Counted from the stretch's first letter, positions 50,228 through 60,874 are shown. The stretch: DNA of 64,000 nt from Caulobacteraceae bacterium (GCA_019247715.1 JAFBAO010000001.1:1-64000), one strand, 5' to 3'. The notes: generated from the sequence alone by a model not told the origin. Program-made: numbers and translations.

Positions 50228-52531
50228 ATGGACTTTCAGGCGCTGCTGCTCGCCGCCGCGATCGGTGCGGCCTGCCTGGCGGTGGCGGCGGCGCTCTGGG
50301 CTTTCGTGAGCCAGGGCGGCCGGCGCGCCGGCGGCTCAGCCCGGGCCGCGGCTCAAGGCGGCCAGGGCGCGCTCGAGGCCTCGCTCGAGGCCTTCGGCGC
50401 GGCGCTCCTGCAGATGGACGGCCCCGAGGCGCGGCTGGCGGCCGGCGCGGAAGCCCTCGCGGCCTGCGCCGAGCGGCTGGGCGCGGCCGGCGCCGACGCG
50501 CGGGCGGTGCTCGATGCGCTCTACGCCGCCGACCCGCTCTGCCGCTCCCGGATCCGGAACCTGGCCGAGAATGGCGCGGCCTGCGACTTCGAGGCGCCGG
50601 GACCGGGGGGCGCGGTCAGGGTCGAGGGGCGGGCGAGGGGCGCCCTGGCCTGGATCCGGTTGTCGCCGGCGGCCAAATCGGAGACGGCGGCGCTCCCGAG
50701 CGCCACCCGCCTGGCGGCCTTCGTGGACCTGCACGACGCGCCGGCCTGGATGGCTGCGAGCGACGGGGCGCCAGCATTCGTCAATCGGGCCTGGCTGGCG
50801 GCGGCGGGCGCCGAGAACGTCGAGACCGCGACCGCCAAGGGGCTCACCTTCGATCGGGCGGCCGACGATCTGGCGCGGGAGGCGGCGCGAACCGGCGAGC
50901 GGCGCGAAGCGGTGCGCTGGACGACCCTCGACGGCCGCCGGCGCGCCCTGAAGCTGACCGCCGGGCCGCTCGACGGCGGGGCGGTGGGCGTCTGGAGCGA
51001 AGACGTGACCGAGGCGGAGGGGGCGGGCGAGGCGCTGCGCCGCCAGGCCGAGGTTCAGGACCAGACCCTGAACCAGATCCGCGAGGGGGTGGCGATCTTC
51101 AGCGCCGAGCGCCGCCTGCAGTTCCACAACGCCGCCTTCGCCGAGCTCTGGGGGCTGGAGCCGGCCTGGCTGGCCGAGCGGCCGGGGCACGGGGAGTTGC
51201 TCGACCGGCTGCGCCAGCGCCGGCGCCTGCCGGAGACCGCCGATTTCGCGAAGTGGAAGACCGCCGAGCTGGCGGCCTACGAGTCCCTCGCGCCCGCCGA
51301 GGATCTGTGGCGGCTGCCGGACGGGCGGACGCTGCGGGTCGTGCGCCAGCCGCACCTCTCCGGGGGGCTGCTGCTGATCTTCGCCGACATCACCGACGAG
51401 CTGAAGCTGAAGGCCGAGTTCAACGCCCTCATCCAGGTCCAGCAGGCGACCCTCGACAAGCTCACCGATGCGGTGGCCGTGTTCGGCTCCGACGGACGGC
51501 TCAAGCTCCATAACGAGGCTTTCGAACGCTTCTGGAGCGTCAGCGGCGCCCAGCTGACGGCCGCGCAGGACTTCGAGAGCGTGGTCGAGCTTTGCCTCCC
51601 GAGGCTTCACGACCGTCAGTTCTGGCGCGACCTGAAGGCCCGGGTCACCGATCCGGACCCCAAGGCGCGCGCGCCAATCAGCGACGAGGTGACCACCGCC
51701 GATCGCCGGATCGTGGCCTTCCAGTCCCGCCCGCTGCCCGACGGCGCGACCCTGATCGGCTTTTCGGACGTCACCGATACGCGGCGTCTGGAGGGGGCGC
51801 TGCGCGACCGCGAGGCGGCGCTGGCCGAAGCCGAGCGGCTGAAGCGCGAATTCGTCGGCAACGTCTCCTACGAACTGCGCACCCCGCTTACGACCATCAT
51901 CGGCTATTCCGAGCTGCTGGAACGGGCTGGCGAGGGCCTTTCCGAGCGCGGCCGGGCCCACGTCGCGGCGGTCCGCACGGCGGCCACCCACCTGGTCCGC
52001 TCCATCGACGATGTGCTGGACATCGCCCAGATCGACGCCGGCGAGATGGCGCTCGTCCTGGAGGACGTCGACGTGGGGCGCCTCTTGGAGGAGGCCATGT
52101 CGCGCTGGGCCAGGATGGCGGAGGCTGGCAGGGTGGAGGTCCGGCTCACCGAGGGGACCGACGTGGGTCTGATCCGCGGCGACGCGCGGCGTCTTAGCCA
52201 GACCCTGGACCATTTGATCGAGAACGCCCTGCGCCAGACGCCCGCGGCCGGCGTGGTGACGCTGAGCGCCGAGCGCGCGCAGGGCGAGGTCCGACTCTCG
52301 GTGGCCGACACCGGCCGCGGCATCCCCTTCCACGTCCAGGCCCATATCTTCGACCGCTTCGTCGGCCGCGACCAGGGCGGGCCGGGCCTGGGCCTGGCGC
52401 TGGTCAAGGCGCTGGTGGAGCTGCACGGCGGCTGGGTGGCGCTGGAGAGCGAGCCGGGCGCCGGCTCGGTGTTCACCTGCCACCTTCCGGAAGCGGCCCA
52501 GGGCGCGGTCGCCGCGCCGGAGCTGTTCTAG
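50228..52531 (+). CDS. divL: Cell-cycle kinase-like protein DivL
   Basis: A 767-residue protein: an N-terminal transmembrane helix (5-27), PAS domains (about 150-520), then a HisKA/HATPase module. The H-box reads NVSYELRTPLTTIIG, with Tyr548 in place of the phospho-His, as in Caulobacter DivL (Tyr550). The ATPase boxes are intact: HLIENALRQTP, DTGRGIPFH and GGPGLGLALVK. In Caulobacter DivL acts with CckA to control CtrA phosphorylation from the cell pole. The Tyr identifies the gene. Confidence 0.93.
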   Translation: MDFQALLLAAAIGAACLAVAAALWAFVSQGGRRAGGSARAAAQGGQGALEASLEAFGAALLQMDGPEARLAAGAEALAACAERLGAAGADARAVLDALYAADPLCRSRIRNLAENGAACDFEAPGPGGAVRVEGRARGALAWIRLSPAAKSETAALPSATRLAAFVDLHDAPAWMAASDGAPAFVNRAWLAAAGAENVETATAKGLTFDRAADDLAREAARTGERREAVRWTTLDGRRRALKLTAGPLDGGAVGVWSEDVTEAEGAGEALRRQAEVQDQTLNQIREGVAIFSAERRLQFHNAAFAELWGLEPAWLAERPGHGELLDRLRQRRRLPETADFAKWKTAELAAYESLAPAEDLWRLPDGRTLRVVRQPHLSGGLLLIFADITDELKLKAEFNALIQVQQATLDKLTDAVAVFGSDGRLKLHNEAFERFWSVSGAQLTAAQDFESVVELCLPRLHDRQFWRDLKARVTDPDPKARAPISDEVTTADRRIVAFQSRPLPDGATLIGFSDVTDTRRLEGALRDREAALAEAERLKREFVGNVSYELRTPLTTIIGYSELLERAGEGLSERGRAHVAAVRTAATHLVRSIDDVLDIAQIDAGEMALVLEDVDVGRLLEEAMSRWARMAEAGRVEVRLTEGTDVGLIRGDARRLSQTLDHLIENALRQTPAAGVVTLSAERAQGEVRLSVADTGRGIPFHVQAHIFDRFVGRDQGGPGLGLALVKALVELHGGWVALESEPGAGSVFTCHLPEAAQGAVAAPELF

Positions 52532-52575
52532 GTCCGCAGCCGGGGGCTAAATCGCGTTGGGATAGATAGAACAAT

Positions 52576-52609
52576 CCGCCCGGCACCCCTGGCGAAGGGG
52601 GCCGGACGG
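52576..52609 (-). terminator. Terminator of the reductase-ferredoxin genes
   Basis: A long, slightly imperfect GC stem (CCGTCCGGC...GCCGGGCGG with inner CCCCT/AGGGG) is followed on the minus strand by ATTGTTCT. It lies in the 190-bp gap after the ferredoxin gene and may also stop divL transcription. Confidence 0.55.
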
Positions 52610-52721
52610 GCCACGCCAAGCTGGAGTTCGTCTGAGGACCGGAGGGTCCGGCCCCGGATCGACCTTGCAGGCCGTCGGGGGGGACGATGAGAGGAGCGAT
52701 TCAGCCCCAACTCAACTCCCT

Positions 52722-53042
52722 CTAGTGCTGGCTCTCCGGCGTGCGCACGATCAGGCCGTCGAGTTCGTCGCTCACCTTGATCTGGCAGGACAGGCGAGAG
52801 TTCGGCTGGACGTTCTCGGCGAAATCGAGCATCGATTCCTCCATGTCCGAGCGCTCGCCAACCTTCTCGCGCCAGGCTTCGTCGACGTAGACGTGGCAGG
52901 TGGCGCAGGCGCAGGCGCCGCCGCAGTCGGCGTCGATGCCGGGAATGTTGTTCTTGATCGCGCCCTCCATCACCGAGAGCCCCTTGGCGACCTCGACGAC
53001 GCGTTCAGTCCCGCTGAATTCGATGTAGGTAATTTTGGCCAT
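52722..53042 (-). CDS. [2Fe-2S] ferredoxin (adrenodoxin type)
   Basis: A 106-residue ferredoxin from ATG 53042. The cluster ligands are Cys-x5-Cys-x2-Cys in CGGACACATC, with the fourth Cys in SRLSCQI. The acidic stretch [11 protein letters not shown] is the partner-docking helix of adrenodoxin-like proteins. It lies 14 bp after an FAD reductase gene, so the two make an electron-transfer pair. The end user (P450, Fe-S assembly or other) is not encoded nearby. Confidence 0.93.
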   Translation of the reverse strand: MAKITYIEFSGTERVVEVAKGLSVMEGAIKNNIPGIDADCGGACACATCHVYVDEAWREKVGERSDMEESMLDFAENVQPNSRLSCQIKVSDELDGLIVRTPESQH

Positions 53043-53056
53043 CAACTCCCTCGCCG

Positions 53057-54289
53057 TCAGGCGGCGGCGACCTCTTTCATGGAAATGGCTGGGTCCGCAA
53101 GCCTCGCCCGGTCAACTGGCTTCGCCTGGCCGATGAGCAGGCGCCCTGCCATGAACTCGGCGGGCGCGTTCACCGCCTCCACCGCCCGGATCACCGGTCC
53201 GCGCAGGTGGAACACCGCGAACCTGGCGGCGCCGGGGTCGCCGCGAACCACGATGTCGTCCGTATCGAAGGCGACGCCGGCCAGCTGCAGCTTCAGATCG
53301 TACTGGTCCGACCAGTTCCAGGTGACCTCCGGCGCCGGCCTTGGCTTGCCGGCGATCGCCGCGGCGGCCTGCTTGGCCTGCTCCAGGGCGTTGGCCACGC
53401 TCTCGAGCCGGAACGTGCGCTCGTAGAGTGGCATCGGCCTTTGAGTGACGTCGCCGATCGCGAAGATGGCCGGGTCGCTCGTCCGTGCGTCCTCGTCCAC
53501 GACTACGCCGCTGCGGCACTCGAGGCCCGCGTCGCGCCCCAGCTCCTCGTTCGGCGCCGCCCCGACCCCCACCAGGGCCTCGTCGCAGGGGATCACCCGC
53601 CCGTCGGCGAGCTTGACGCCGGTGACGCGCCCGCCCGCGCCGACGAAGGACTCGATGGCCGCGCCAAGCTCGAACTTCACGCCCCGGGCCTGGTGATAGG
53701 CGGTGAAGAAGCTCGAGAGGGTCTCGCAGGCGACCCGGGCGAGGATCCGCGGCTCCTTCTCCAGCACCACGACCTCCGCGCCGAGCGCTCGGCCGGACGC
53801 GGCCGCCTCCAGGCCGATGTAGCCCCCGCCGATCACCGCCAGGCGCTTGCCGGGTCCGAGCGCCGCCTTGAGCTCCTCGGCGTCCGCCGCCGAGCGGAGC
53901 GACAACACTCCGCGCAGGTCCGCCCCGGGGATCGGCAAGGGCCGGGCGCGGCTGCCGGTGGCCAGGATCAGCGTCTGGTAGGCGAGCCTGCGTCCGTCCG
54001 CGAGGGCCACGGTCTTGGCCGCCCGGTCGATGGCGGTCGCCTTCACCCCACAGATCAGCTCGATCCGTTGCTCGGCGTAGAAGCCGAGGGGCCGCAGCAT
54101 CAGCGACTCGGCGTCCGCCTCTCCCTTCAGCCAGGCCTTGGAGAGCGGTGGTCGCTGATAGGGGGCGATCGGCTCGTCGCCGACCAGGGTGATGGCGCCC
54201 GCATAGCCGTACTGCCGCAGGAGGGCGGCGGCGGTGCCGGCGGCGTGGCCCGCCCCGACGATGACCACGCCTGGCTCGGAATCGTTCAT
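53057..54289 (-). CDS. FAD-dependent ferredoxin reductase
   Basis: A 410-residue two-dinucleotide-binding flavoprotein. FAD motif [17 protein letters not shown] (residue 8), [14 protein letters not shown] motif [15 protein letters not shown] (about 148), and the FAD ribityl motif IFAIGDVT (about 278). The C-terminal domain contains the family W-rich [15 protein letters not shown]. This is the rubredoxin/ferredoxin reductase type, reducing the neighbouring [2Fe-2S] ferredoxin with NAD(P)H. Confidence 0.93.
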   Translation of the reverse strand: MNDSEPGVVIVGAGHAAGTAAALLRQYGYAGAITLVGDEPIAPYQRPPLSKAWLKGEADAESLMLRPLGFYAEQRIELICGVKATAIDRAAKTVALADGRRLAYQTLILATGSRARPLPIPGADLRGVLSLRSAADAEELKAALGPGKRLAVIGGGYIGLEAAASGRALGAEVVVLEKEPRILARVACETLSSFFTAYHQARGVKFELGAAIESFVGAGGRVTGVKLADGRVIPCDEALVGVGAAPNEELGRDAGLECRSGVVVDEDARTSDPAIFAIGDVTQRPMPLYERTFRLESVANALEQAKQAAAAIAGKPRPAPEVTWNWSDQYDLKLQLAGVAFDTDDIVVRGDPGAARFAVFHLRGPVIRAVEAVNAPAEFMAGRLLIGQAKPVDRARLADPAISMKEVAAA

Positions 54290-54340
54290 GATCGTTCGAT
54301 GCAGACAAACATCCGGAACGTCAACGTCCCGGTGGCTGCG

Positions 54341-55123
54341 CTAAACTACCCGCTCCACCAACAGCTTCTTGACCTCGGCGATCGCCTTGGAGGGGTTGAG
54401 TCCCTTCGGGCAGACCTGGGCGCAGTTCATGATCGTGTGGCAGCGATAGAGCTTGAAGGGATCTTCCAGCGCGTCCAACCGCTCGCCGGTCCCCTCGTCT
54501 CGGCTGTCGATGATCCAGCGATAGGCGTGGAGCAGCGCCGCCGGGCCCAGGAACCGCTCCTCGTTCCACCAGTAGCTGGGGCAGGAGGTGGAGCAGCAGG
54601 CGCAGAGGATACACTCGTAAAGGCCGTCGAGTTTCTCGCGGTCCTCGGGGGCCTGGCGCCACTCCTTCTGGGGCTCCGGCGTCTCGGTGTGCAGCCAGGG
54701 CTCGATGGAGGCGTACTGGGCGTAGAAGAGGGTGAGGTCGGGGATCAGGTCCTTGACCACCGGTTGGCTCGGCAGGGGCGCGACGACCACTTCCCGGCCC
54801 GGGATCTCGGCCCAGCCGTGGGTGCAGGCCAAGGTGTTGCGCCCGCCGATGTTCATGGCGCAGGAGCCGCAAACCCCCTCGCGGCAGGACCTGCGGAACG
54901 CCAGGGTCGGGTCCATGGTGTTCTTGATGTGGATGAGCACGTCGAGGACCATCGGGCCGCAGGAATCGACGTCCACCTCGTACTCGTCCCAGCGCGGGTT
55001 TTCGGCGGTCTCCGGATCGTAGCGATAGACCCGGAAAGTCTTGACCTTCCCGGCCCCCGCCGGCGCCGGATGGCGCTTGCCCTTGCCGACCCTGGAATTC
55101 TTCGGAAGCAGAAGCTGGACCAT
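54341..55123 (-). CDS. sdhB: Succinate dehydrogenase iron-sulfur subunit
   Basis: A 260-residue subunit. The [2Fe-2S] ligands are in [16 protein letters not shown]; the 4Fe-4S and 3Fe-4S ligands are in [16 protein letters not shown] and [17 protein letters not shown]. It passes electrons from SdhA to ubiquinone through SdhCD. It is separated from sdhA by the creD-like gene, which is unusual. Confidence 0.96.
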   Translation of the reverse strand: MVQLLLPKNSRVGKGKRHPAPAGAGKVKTFRVYRYDPETAENPRWDEYEVDVDSCGPMVLDVLIHIKNTMDPTLAFRRSCREGVCGSCAMNIGGRNTLACTHGWAEIPGREVVVAPLPSQPVVKDLIPDLTLFYAQYASIEPWLHTETPEPQKEWRQAPEDREKLDGLYECILCACCSTSCPSYWWNEERFLGPAALLHAYRWIIDSRDEGTGERLDALEDPFKLYRCHTIMNCAQVCPKGLNPSKAIAEVKKLLVERVV

Positions 55124-55176
55124 CGCCTTCCTTTGCGTTCGTTTGAGCGGTCCTAGACCGGCGCGCGGCCGGTTGT

Positions 55177-56616
55177 CTACGCGCCCGGCGCTCCGGGCGG
55201 CGCCTTCGCGTCCTGCGCCGGCCGGGGGCCGTACCAGTCGATGTTCCGCGTCAGGTACATGGCCAGCGCCAGCCCGACGAAGGTGGCGAGGGATCCGGCC
55301 AGCAGCGCGAAGTCTTCCAGCCGCATCAGGAGATAGATGAGGCCGTAGACGACCGCGAAGATCGCCAGCGCCCGGCCTCCGTAGGCGCGGCTGCGGAACG
55401 CCGCGCCGGCGTAGAGGCCGATGAGCGCCACGGTGGCGGTGGCGGCCGCCGTGAAGGCGAGGTCGAAGCCCACGTACTCCGAAAGGCTGAGCAGCAAGAG
55501 GTAGAAGACCATCTGGGCGAGCCCGATCATCAGGTACTGGGCCGGGTGCAGCCGTCGGCCCGACAGCGCCTCGAACACGAAGAAGGTGAGGAAAACGAGC
55601 CCCACGAACATCACCGCATACTTCAGCGCCCGCCCGACGTTCGTGTAGGGATTGTTGGCCGGCACGAAGGTGACGCCGAGGTCCTTGGCGCTCAGCGCGC
55701 TCACCGAGAGCGCCGACAGCGTCCCGTGATCGGAGAGGCCGCGGGCGATGAAGGGCACGTTCCAGACGGCGCTGAAGCGGTGGCCGGTGAGCGAGCGATG
55801 GTCCGGCAGGAAGCCTCCGTCGAAGGAGGGCGAGCCGCCGTCGCTGGTCACCGACACCGTGGTCGACTTGGCGAAGGGAAGCACGCTGATCCGTTCGGCG
55901 CCGGTGAACCGCACCGACAGCTTCACCGTACCGCCGTCCGGGGCTGACGTGAGCGCCGCGGCCGGAGCGGTGGCGTAGTCGAACCCCCCGTTCGATCCGC
56001 CGGAATCGCCGCCCGACCCGAGGTCGAGGCCGGAGACGGGCCCGAAGCCCACCGCACCGCCGCCAGCGGCCGTGGCCAGCTCGCCGGCGAAGTCGCTCTT
56101 GGCGCCGCGCAGGTCCGACAGGCCCACCACCAGGCGCGCCTGGCTCCAGTCCACTACGCCGCCGTTGGCCAGGTTGAGGCTCTTGGGCGGCGGGGCGAAC
56201 CTCGCCACGAGCTCCGCCCGCGCGTCATAGACCGGAACCTCGAAAATCCCCCGGTGGAGCGACGCGGCCTCGACCGTCAGCCGGGCCGACCCCGTCTCCG
56301 GCGAGACCAGGTACCAGCCCGTCACCGGCGTTGCGCTGGCGCTCGTGTCGCCCGGCGGGCGGGGCGGCGGCGGAATGACGTAGGGCGCGACGAGCATCGG
56401 CCCCAGGAGATGCTGCGCGCCCCCCTGCAGGGCGGAAACTTCCTGGGTCACGGTCTGGGCGCGGTGGGTTCTGTCGGCCACCAGGGCGAAGACGAACAGG
56501 CCGGGGATCGCCATCAGAACGGCGAGGACGAAGACCAGGATGGCCTTTCGGCCCCAGCCTCCGGGGCCGATGGTCAATCTCGGGAGCGGCGTTTGGCCCG
56601 CGGCGGCGTCGGTCAT
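55177..56616 (-). CDS. creD: Inner-membrane protein CreD family
   Basis: A 479-residue protein. One N-terminal helix (about residues 24-46) precedes a large periplasmic domain with [20 protein letters not shown] and [12 protein letters not shown] block of C-terminal helices follows ([38 protein letters not shown]). This is the CreD (Cet) layout, linked in E. coli to envelope integrity and colicin tolerance. No creBC two-component genes are nearby. It sits between sdhA and sdhB, with 53 and 72 bp gaps, so it is probably transcribed with them. Confidence 0.9.
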   Translation of the reverse strand: MTDAAAGQTPLPRLTIGPGGWGRKAILVFVLAVLMAIPGLFVFALVADRTHRAQTVTQEVSALQGGAQHLLGPMLVAPYVIPPPPRPPGDTSASATPVTGWYLVSPETGSARLTVEAASLHRGIFEVPVYDARAELVARFAPPPKSLNLANGGVVDWSQARLVVGLSDLRGAKSDFAGELATAAGGGAVGFGPVSGLDLGSGGDSGGSNGGFDYATAPAAALTSAPDGGTVKLSVRFTGAERISVLPFAKSTTVSVTSDGGSPSFDGGFLPDHRSLTGHRFSAVWNVPFIARGLSDHGTLSALSVSALSAKDLGVTFVPANNPYTNVGRALKYAVMFVGLVFLTFFVFEALSGRRLHPAQYLMIGLAQMVFYLLLLSLSEYVGFDLAFTAAATATVALIGLYAGAAFRSRAYGGRALAIFAVVYGLIYLLMRLEDFALLAGSLATFVGLALAMYLTRNIDWYGPRPAQDAKAPPGAPGA

Positions 56617-56688
56617 CGCCTCCTCCTGAAGCGCGCACCTCAGCCTAGGCGGGATTTCAACCTGCGAATAGTGAAGCTTAGGAAAGCC

Positions 56689-58476
56689 TCAGTAGACCCG
56701 CGCCTTCGGCGGGATGGAGGCGATATCGTTGGACATCGGCTGCATGTGGACCGGCCGGTAGTCGATCCGCACCCGCCCGGTGGCGTCGTCGAACCAGGCC
56801 AGGGTGTGCTTCATCCAGTGCTGGTCGTCGCGCTCGGGGAAGTCCTCGCGGGCGTGGGCGCCGCGGCTCTCGGTGCGGTTGAGGGCGCCGTTCACCGTCA
56901 CCGTCGCCTGGGAGATCAGGTTCTCGAGCTCCAGGGTCTCCACGAGGTCGGTGTTCCAGATGAGGCCGCGGTCGGAGACCTTGAGGTCGGGACGTTTCTC
57001 GCAGACGCGCGCCAGCCGCTCGGTCCCGGACTTCAGGGTCTCGCCGGTCCGGAAGACAGCCGCGTCCTCCTGCATGGCCAGCTGCATCTCGAGCCGCAGG
57101 GCCGCGGTGGAGGTTCCGCCATTGGCGTGCCGCAGCCGGTCGAAACGCTCCAGGTGCGCGTCGCTCCAGGCGGGCTTCGGCTCCGGCTGGTTGGCGCCGG
57201 CCTTCAGGGTCTCGCCGCACCGCAGGCCGACGGCGCGGCCGAAGACGACGAGGTCGCACAGGGAGTTGGAGCCCAGGCGGTTGGAGCCGTGCACCGAGAC
57301 GCAGGCCGCCTCGCCCACCGCCATCAGGCCGGGGATCAGCCGGTCGGGATTTCCGTCCGCCAGCGTCACCGCCTCGCCGTGATAGGTCGTGGGGATGCCG
57401 CCCATGTTGTAGTGGACGGTGGGCAGCACCGGGATGGGCTCCTTGGTGACGTCCACCCCGGAGAAGATCTTGGCGGTCTCCGAGATGCCCGGCAGGCGCT
57501 CGTGCAGCAGCTTCGGGTCCAGGTGGTCGAGGTGGAGGAAGATATGGTCCTTCTTCGGACCCACCCCGCGGCCCTCGCGGATCTCCATGGTCATGGCGCG
57601 GCTGACCATGTCGCGGGGCGCCAGGTCCTTCACCGACGGCGCATACCGCTCCATGAACCGCTCGCCTGCGGAGTTGGTGAGGTACCCGCCCTCGCCCCGC
57701 GCGCCTTCGGTGATCAGGCAGCCCGCCCCATAGATACCGGTCGGATGGAACTGGACGAACTCCATGTCCTGCAGCGGCAGGCCGGCGCGCAGCACCATGC
57801 CGGCGCCGTCGCCGGTCTGGGTGTGGGCGCCGGTGCACGAGAAGTAGACCCGCCCATAACCGCCGGTGGCGATCACCGTCGCCTGGGCGCTGAACCGGTG
57901 CAGGGTCCCGTCGTCGAGCTTCCAGGCGGTGACCCCCCGGCAGACGCCCTCGTCCATCATCAGGTCGAGAGCGAAGTACTCGATGAAGAACTCCACGTCG
58001 TGGTTCAGCGACTGGCCGTACATGGTGTGCAGCATCGCATGGCCGGTGCGGTCGGCGGCCGCGCAGGTGCGCTGGATCGGGGCCTCGCCGTAGTTGCGGG
58101 TCATGCCGCCGAAGGCGCGCTGGTAGATCCTGCCCTCCGGCGTGCGCGAGAAGGGCACGCCCCAGTGCTCCAGCTCATAGACCGCCGCGGGGGCGTTGCG
58201 CACCAGGTACTCGATGGCGTCCTGGTCGCCCAGCCAGTCCGACCCCTTGACCGTGTCGTACATGTGCCAGCGCCAGTCGTCCTCGCCCATGTTGCCGAGG
58301 CTGGCCGAGATGCCGCCCTGGGCGGCCACGGTGTGCGAGCGGGTGGGGAAGACCTTGGTGATGCAGGCGGTCTTGAGTCCCGCCTGGGCGCAGCCGAGCG
58401 CGGCCCTGAGGCCGGAACCGCCGGCCCCCACGACCACGACGTCGAACCGATGGTCGATCAGATCATAGGCGGCCAT
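56689..58476 (-). CDS. sdhA: Succinate dehydrogenase flavoprotein subunit
   Basis: A 595-residue subunit from ATG 58476, which overlaps the sdhD stop (TGATG). The FAD motif is [16 protein letters not shown], the covalent-FAD His is in [12 protein letters not shown], and the active-site block is [21 protein letters not shown]. It oxidises succinate to fumarate in the TCA cycle. The end of the protein (IPPKARVY) is typical of the family. Confidence 0.96.
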   Translation of the reverse strand: MAAYDLIDHRFDVVVVGAGGSGLRAALGCAQAGLKTACITKVFPTRSHTVAAQGGISASLGNMGEDDWRWHMYDTVKGSDWLGDQDAIEYLVRNAPAAVYELEHWGVPFSRTPEGRIYQRAFGGMTRNYGEAPIQRTCAAADRTGHAMLHTMYGQSLNHDVEFFIEYFALDLMMDEGVCRGVTAWKLDDGTLHRFSAQATVIATGGYGRVYFSCTGAHTQTGDGAGMVLRAGLPLQDMEFVQFHPTGIYGAGCLITEGARGEGGYLTNSAGERFMERYAPSVKDLAPRDMVSRAMTMEIREGRGVGPKKDHIFLHLDHLDPKLLHERLPGISETAKIFSGVDVTKEPIPVLPTVHYNMGGIPTTYHGEAVTLADGNPDRLIPGLMAVGEAACVSVHGSNRLGSNSLCDLVVFGRAVGLRCGETLKAGANQPEPKPAWSDAHLERFDRLRHANGGTSTAALRLEMQLAMQEDAAVFRTGETLKSGTERLARVCEKRPDLKVSDRGLIWNTDLVETLELENLISQATVTVNGALNRTESRGAHAREDFPERDDQHWMKHTLAWFDDATGRVRIDYRPVHMQPMSNDIASIPPKARVY

Positions 58477-58871
58477 CAGATCACCGTTCCCGCGCCCAGG
58501 GCGACCTTCAGCAGCGACAGGATGGTGATCGCCGCCGCGCCCCAACAGACAAAGACGTTCAGGATCAGCAGCGCCGCCTTGGTCGTCGGCTTGGCGATGT
58601 AGTCCTCGATGATCACCCGCATGCCGAGCTGCATGTGCCAGAAGGCGGCGATGGCCAGCAGGATGGCGAGGCCCGCGTTCACCGGCGAGCGCAGCCAGTT
58701 CACCGCATCGTCATAGTCGCCGCGGGCGAGCTGAAGCACCCCGGTGATGCTCCAGAGCACCAGGACCACCAGGGCCGCGGCGGTCACCCGCTGGGCGATG
58801 AAGTGGCCGACTCCGTGTTTCGCCGATCCGAGGCCCCTGGCCCGTCCGAGCGGCGTGCGGATCACCGCCAT
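58476..58871 (-). CDS. sdhD: Succinate dehydrogenase membrane anchor subunit
   Basis: A 131-residue protein with three transmembrane helices, from ATG 58871 (TGATG overlap with sdhC). [18 protein letters not shown] and [17 protein letters not shown] contain the quinone- and haem-site residues usual for SdhD. It is coupled to sdhA at its 3' end. Confidence 0.93.
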   Translation of the reverse strand: MAVIRTPLGRARGLGSAKHGVGHFIAQRVTAAALVVLVLWSITGVLQLARGDYDDAVNWLRSPVNAGLAILLAIAAFWHMQLGMRVIIEDYIAKPTTKAALLILNVFVCWGAAAITILSLLKVALGAGTVI

Positions 58872-59278
58872 CAGAGCGCTCCCGTCATCGAGGCGAGGAA
58901 CCAGATGGCGGCCGCCGCGACGATGGCGAAGGTGATGGCCGCAACGCCGGTCAGGTCGGCGGTCTTGATGTTGAAGCCGTAACCGGCGTCCCAGGCCAGG
59001 TGCCGGATCCCGTTGGCGAGGTGGTAGAAGACCGAGAGCGTGATGATGAACAGGACGAAGCGGCCCAGCCGCGAGCCGACCAGCTCCTTGAAGGTCTGAT
59101 AGGACTCCGGTCCGGAGGCCAGGCAGAGCGCCCATCCCATCAGGATCAGCGCCCCGAGGTAGAGCGCCACGCCGCTGACCCGATGCAGGATCGAGCCGGC
59201 CATGGTCACGTGCCAGCGCCAGATCTGCAGGTGCGGCGAGAGGGGCCTTGGTCTCGCACCCCGGGCGCTGTCAGCCAT
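58871..59278 (-). CDS. sdhC: Succinate dehydrogenase cytochrome b556 subunit
   Basis: A 135-residue protein with three helices, from ATG 59278 (GGGGAC upstream). The motif RPLSPHLQIWRW begins the protein and HRVSGVALY follows. The haem His lies in VFYHLANGIRHLAWD. It is the first gene of sdhC-sdhD-sdhA-creD-sdhB. The promoter should be in 59279-59474, which also holds a repeat. Confidence 0.94.
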   Translation of the reverse strand: MADSARGARPRPLSPHLQIWRWHVTMAGSILHRVSGVALYLGALILMGWALCLASGPESYQTFKELVGSRLGRFVLFIITLSVFYHLANGIRHLAWDAGYGFNIKTADLTGVAAITFAIVAAAAIWFLASMTGAL

Positions 59279-59378
59279 GAAGTCCCCTTTCCCTCGACGC
59301 GGGTCTTTTAAGCGCGGGGGGCGGGGTGTCAACGCGGCGGCCCCAGACCACGATGCGATCGGGCGGGGCCGCCTGATG

Positions 59379-59457
59379 GTTGAATCGTGCTCTGAATTCA
59401 AGAATCTGGAGCGCGTTCTGATCGCACGAGCGATCCCGCTTCTGCGGAACGCGCTCC
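59379..59457. repeat. Intergenic inverted repeat with GANTC sites
   Basis: GGAGCGCGTTC (59408-59418) and GAACGCGCTCC (59447-59457) are perfect 11-bp inverts. They are preceded by TGAATCGTGCTCTGAATTC and AGAATCTG, so two GAATC sites (CcrM type) fall in the left flank. The TGCTCTGAATTC-AAGAATC block recalls the long intergenic repeats linked to methylation sites in Caulobacter and relatives. It lies between zapE and sdhC. Confidence 0.65.
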
Positions 59458-59474
59458 TGTGGCCCGGCCGGTGG

Positions 59475-60575
59475 CTAAGCCTCCAGCCATTCGGCCGAGC
59501 GCATCTCCTCGAGTCGCGACGCCGCCCGCTGGAATTCGAAGGCGCCGTCGCCTTCCGGATAGAGCCGCCCCGGCTCGACGGCGGCGAGCGCCACCAGCTT
59601 GGCGCGCGCCTCGTAGAGGGTGTCAATCAAGGTCGCCAGGCGCCGGGCCGCATCGCGCCGCTCGGGCGTCAGGCGGGGAACCGCCTCGATGAACACCGTG
59701 TGGAAGCGACCGGCGATGGCGAGGTAGTCCGAAGGGCCGAGCGCGCTGGCGCAAAGGCTTTGGAAGTGCGCCCTCAGCAGGCCGCCGGCGGCTCTCGGCC
59801 AGTGCTCCTTGCGGCCCAGCACCTCGAGGGTCACGCCCACCTCCGCATCGCCCCCCAGCATCTCCCGCCAGAGCCGCTCGAAGCTCGCCTCGTTGTCCGG
59901 GTCGATCGGCGAGAACCAGGTCCTGGCCGCCCGCAGCCGGTCGAGCCGGTAGTCCTTCGGACCGGCCACCTCCACCACGTCCATGTTCTCTTTGAGCATG
60001 GCGATGAACGGCAGGAAGAGCTGGCGGTTGAGCCCGTCCTTGTAGAGATCGTCGGGGGCCCGGTTGGAGGTGGCGCAGACGGTGACGCCGCGCTGGAAGA
60101 GCTGCTCGAACAGCCGCCCGAGGATCATGGCGTCGGCGATGTCGGTCACCTGCAGCTCGTCGAAGGCCAGCAGCCGTGCCCCGCGCGCCACCAGCTCCGC
60201 CACCGGGGCGATGGGATCGTCGCCGCGCGACTGGCCGAACTTGACCTGCCGCACGCCCGCGTCGCCCTTGCGCCAGGTTCCCACCAGGCGGTGAACCTCG
60301 GCCATGAAGACATGGAAGTGGACGCGCCGTTTCTTCTCGACCGGCGCCGTCTCGAAGAAGAGGTCCATGAGCATGGACTTGCCCCGCCCGACCGGACCCC
60401 ACAGGTAGGCGCCGCGGACGCTTTCGGGCTTGCGGAAGAAGCCGCCCGGCCGCGCATCGGCCAGGTCCGCCTCCACGCGCTCCAGCTCCGCCGCGGCCGC
60501 CGCCTGCGCCGGGTCCTGCCGGATGACGCCCTCGCGGAGACGCGTTTGGTAGGCGGCGCGGAATTTCGAGGGCAT
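59475..60575 (-). CDS. zapE: Cell division protein ZapE (AFG1-like ATPase)
   Basis: A 366-residue AAA-type ATPase from ATG 60575 (MPSKFRAAYQTRL). Walker A is LWGPVGRGKSMLMDLF (about residue 60), Walker B LLAFDELQVTDIADA, and ATSNRAPDDLYKDGLNR follows. It matches the AFG1/ZapE family, linked to FtsZ-ring stability in E. coli and to mitochondrial quality control. It lies upstream of the sdh operon on the same strand, an order often seen in alphaproteobacteria. Confidence 0.92.
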   Translation of the reverse strand: MPSKFRAAYQTRLREGVIRQDPAQAAAAAELERVEADLADARPGGFFRKPESVRGAYLWGPVGRGKSMLMDLFFETAPVEKKRRVHFHVFMAEVHRLVGTWRKGDAGVRQVKFGQSRGDDPIAPVAELVARGARLLAFDELQVTDIADAMILGRLFEQLFQRGVTVCATSNRAPDDLYKDGLNRQLFLPFIAMLKENMDVVEVAGPKDYRLDRLRAARTWFSPIDPDNEASFERLWREMLGGDAEVGVTLEVLGRKEHWPRAAGGLLRAHFQSLCASALGPSDYLAIAGRFHTVFIEAVPRLTPERRDAARRLATLIDTLYEARAKLVALAAVEPGRLYPEGDGAFEFQRAASRLEEMRSAEWLEA

Positions 60576-60661
60576 CGGCGCGGCCTTAACGGAGGGGCGG
60601 GCGCGGCTCAAGCGCCGGAACCGGCGGTCGGGACGCGGGTTTCGGGGCGGAGGAGGCGCCG

Positions 60662-60874
60662 ATGGCCGACGAGCCCAACCCCATTCCCCCCACCACCGAC
60701 GAGGATGTCGAGCGGCTCTCTCCGGAGGACGACGGCCCCCCTTCCGGCGCCCAGCACGGCCAGACCCACACGCGCCGTCCGGTCAAGACCGAGGCTGACC
60801 GCGGTCAGGGTCCGAAGACACGGGCCGCCAACCGAGAGCGCATCAAGGGCTCGACCCGCTTCAACCCGCGCTGA
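60662..60874 (+). CDS. Small hydrophilic protein of unknown function
   Basis: A 70-residue protein, MADEPNPIPPTTDEDVERLS onward: an acidic first half and a basic second half (RRPVKTEADRG, RERIKGSTRFNPR). It is probably disordered. It lies between divergent zapE and a convergent thioredoxin-like gene, with no overlap on either side. I do not recognise a family. Confidence 0.55.
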   Translation: MADEPNPIPPTTDEDVERLSPEDDGPPSGAQHGQTHTRRPVKTEADRGQGPKTRAANRERIKGSTRFNPR

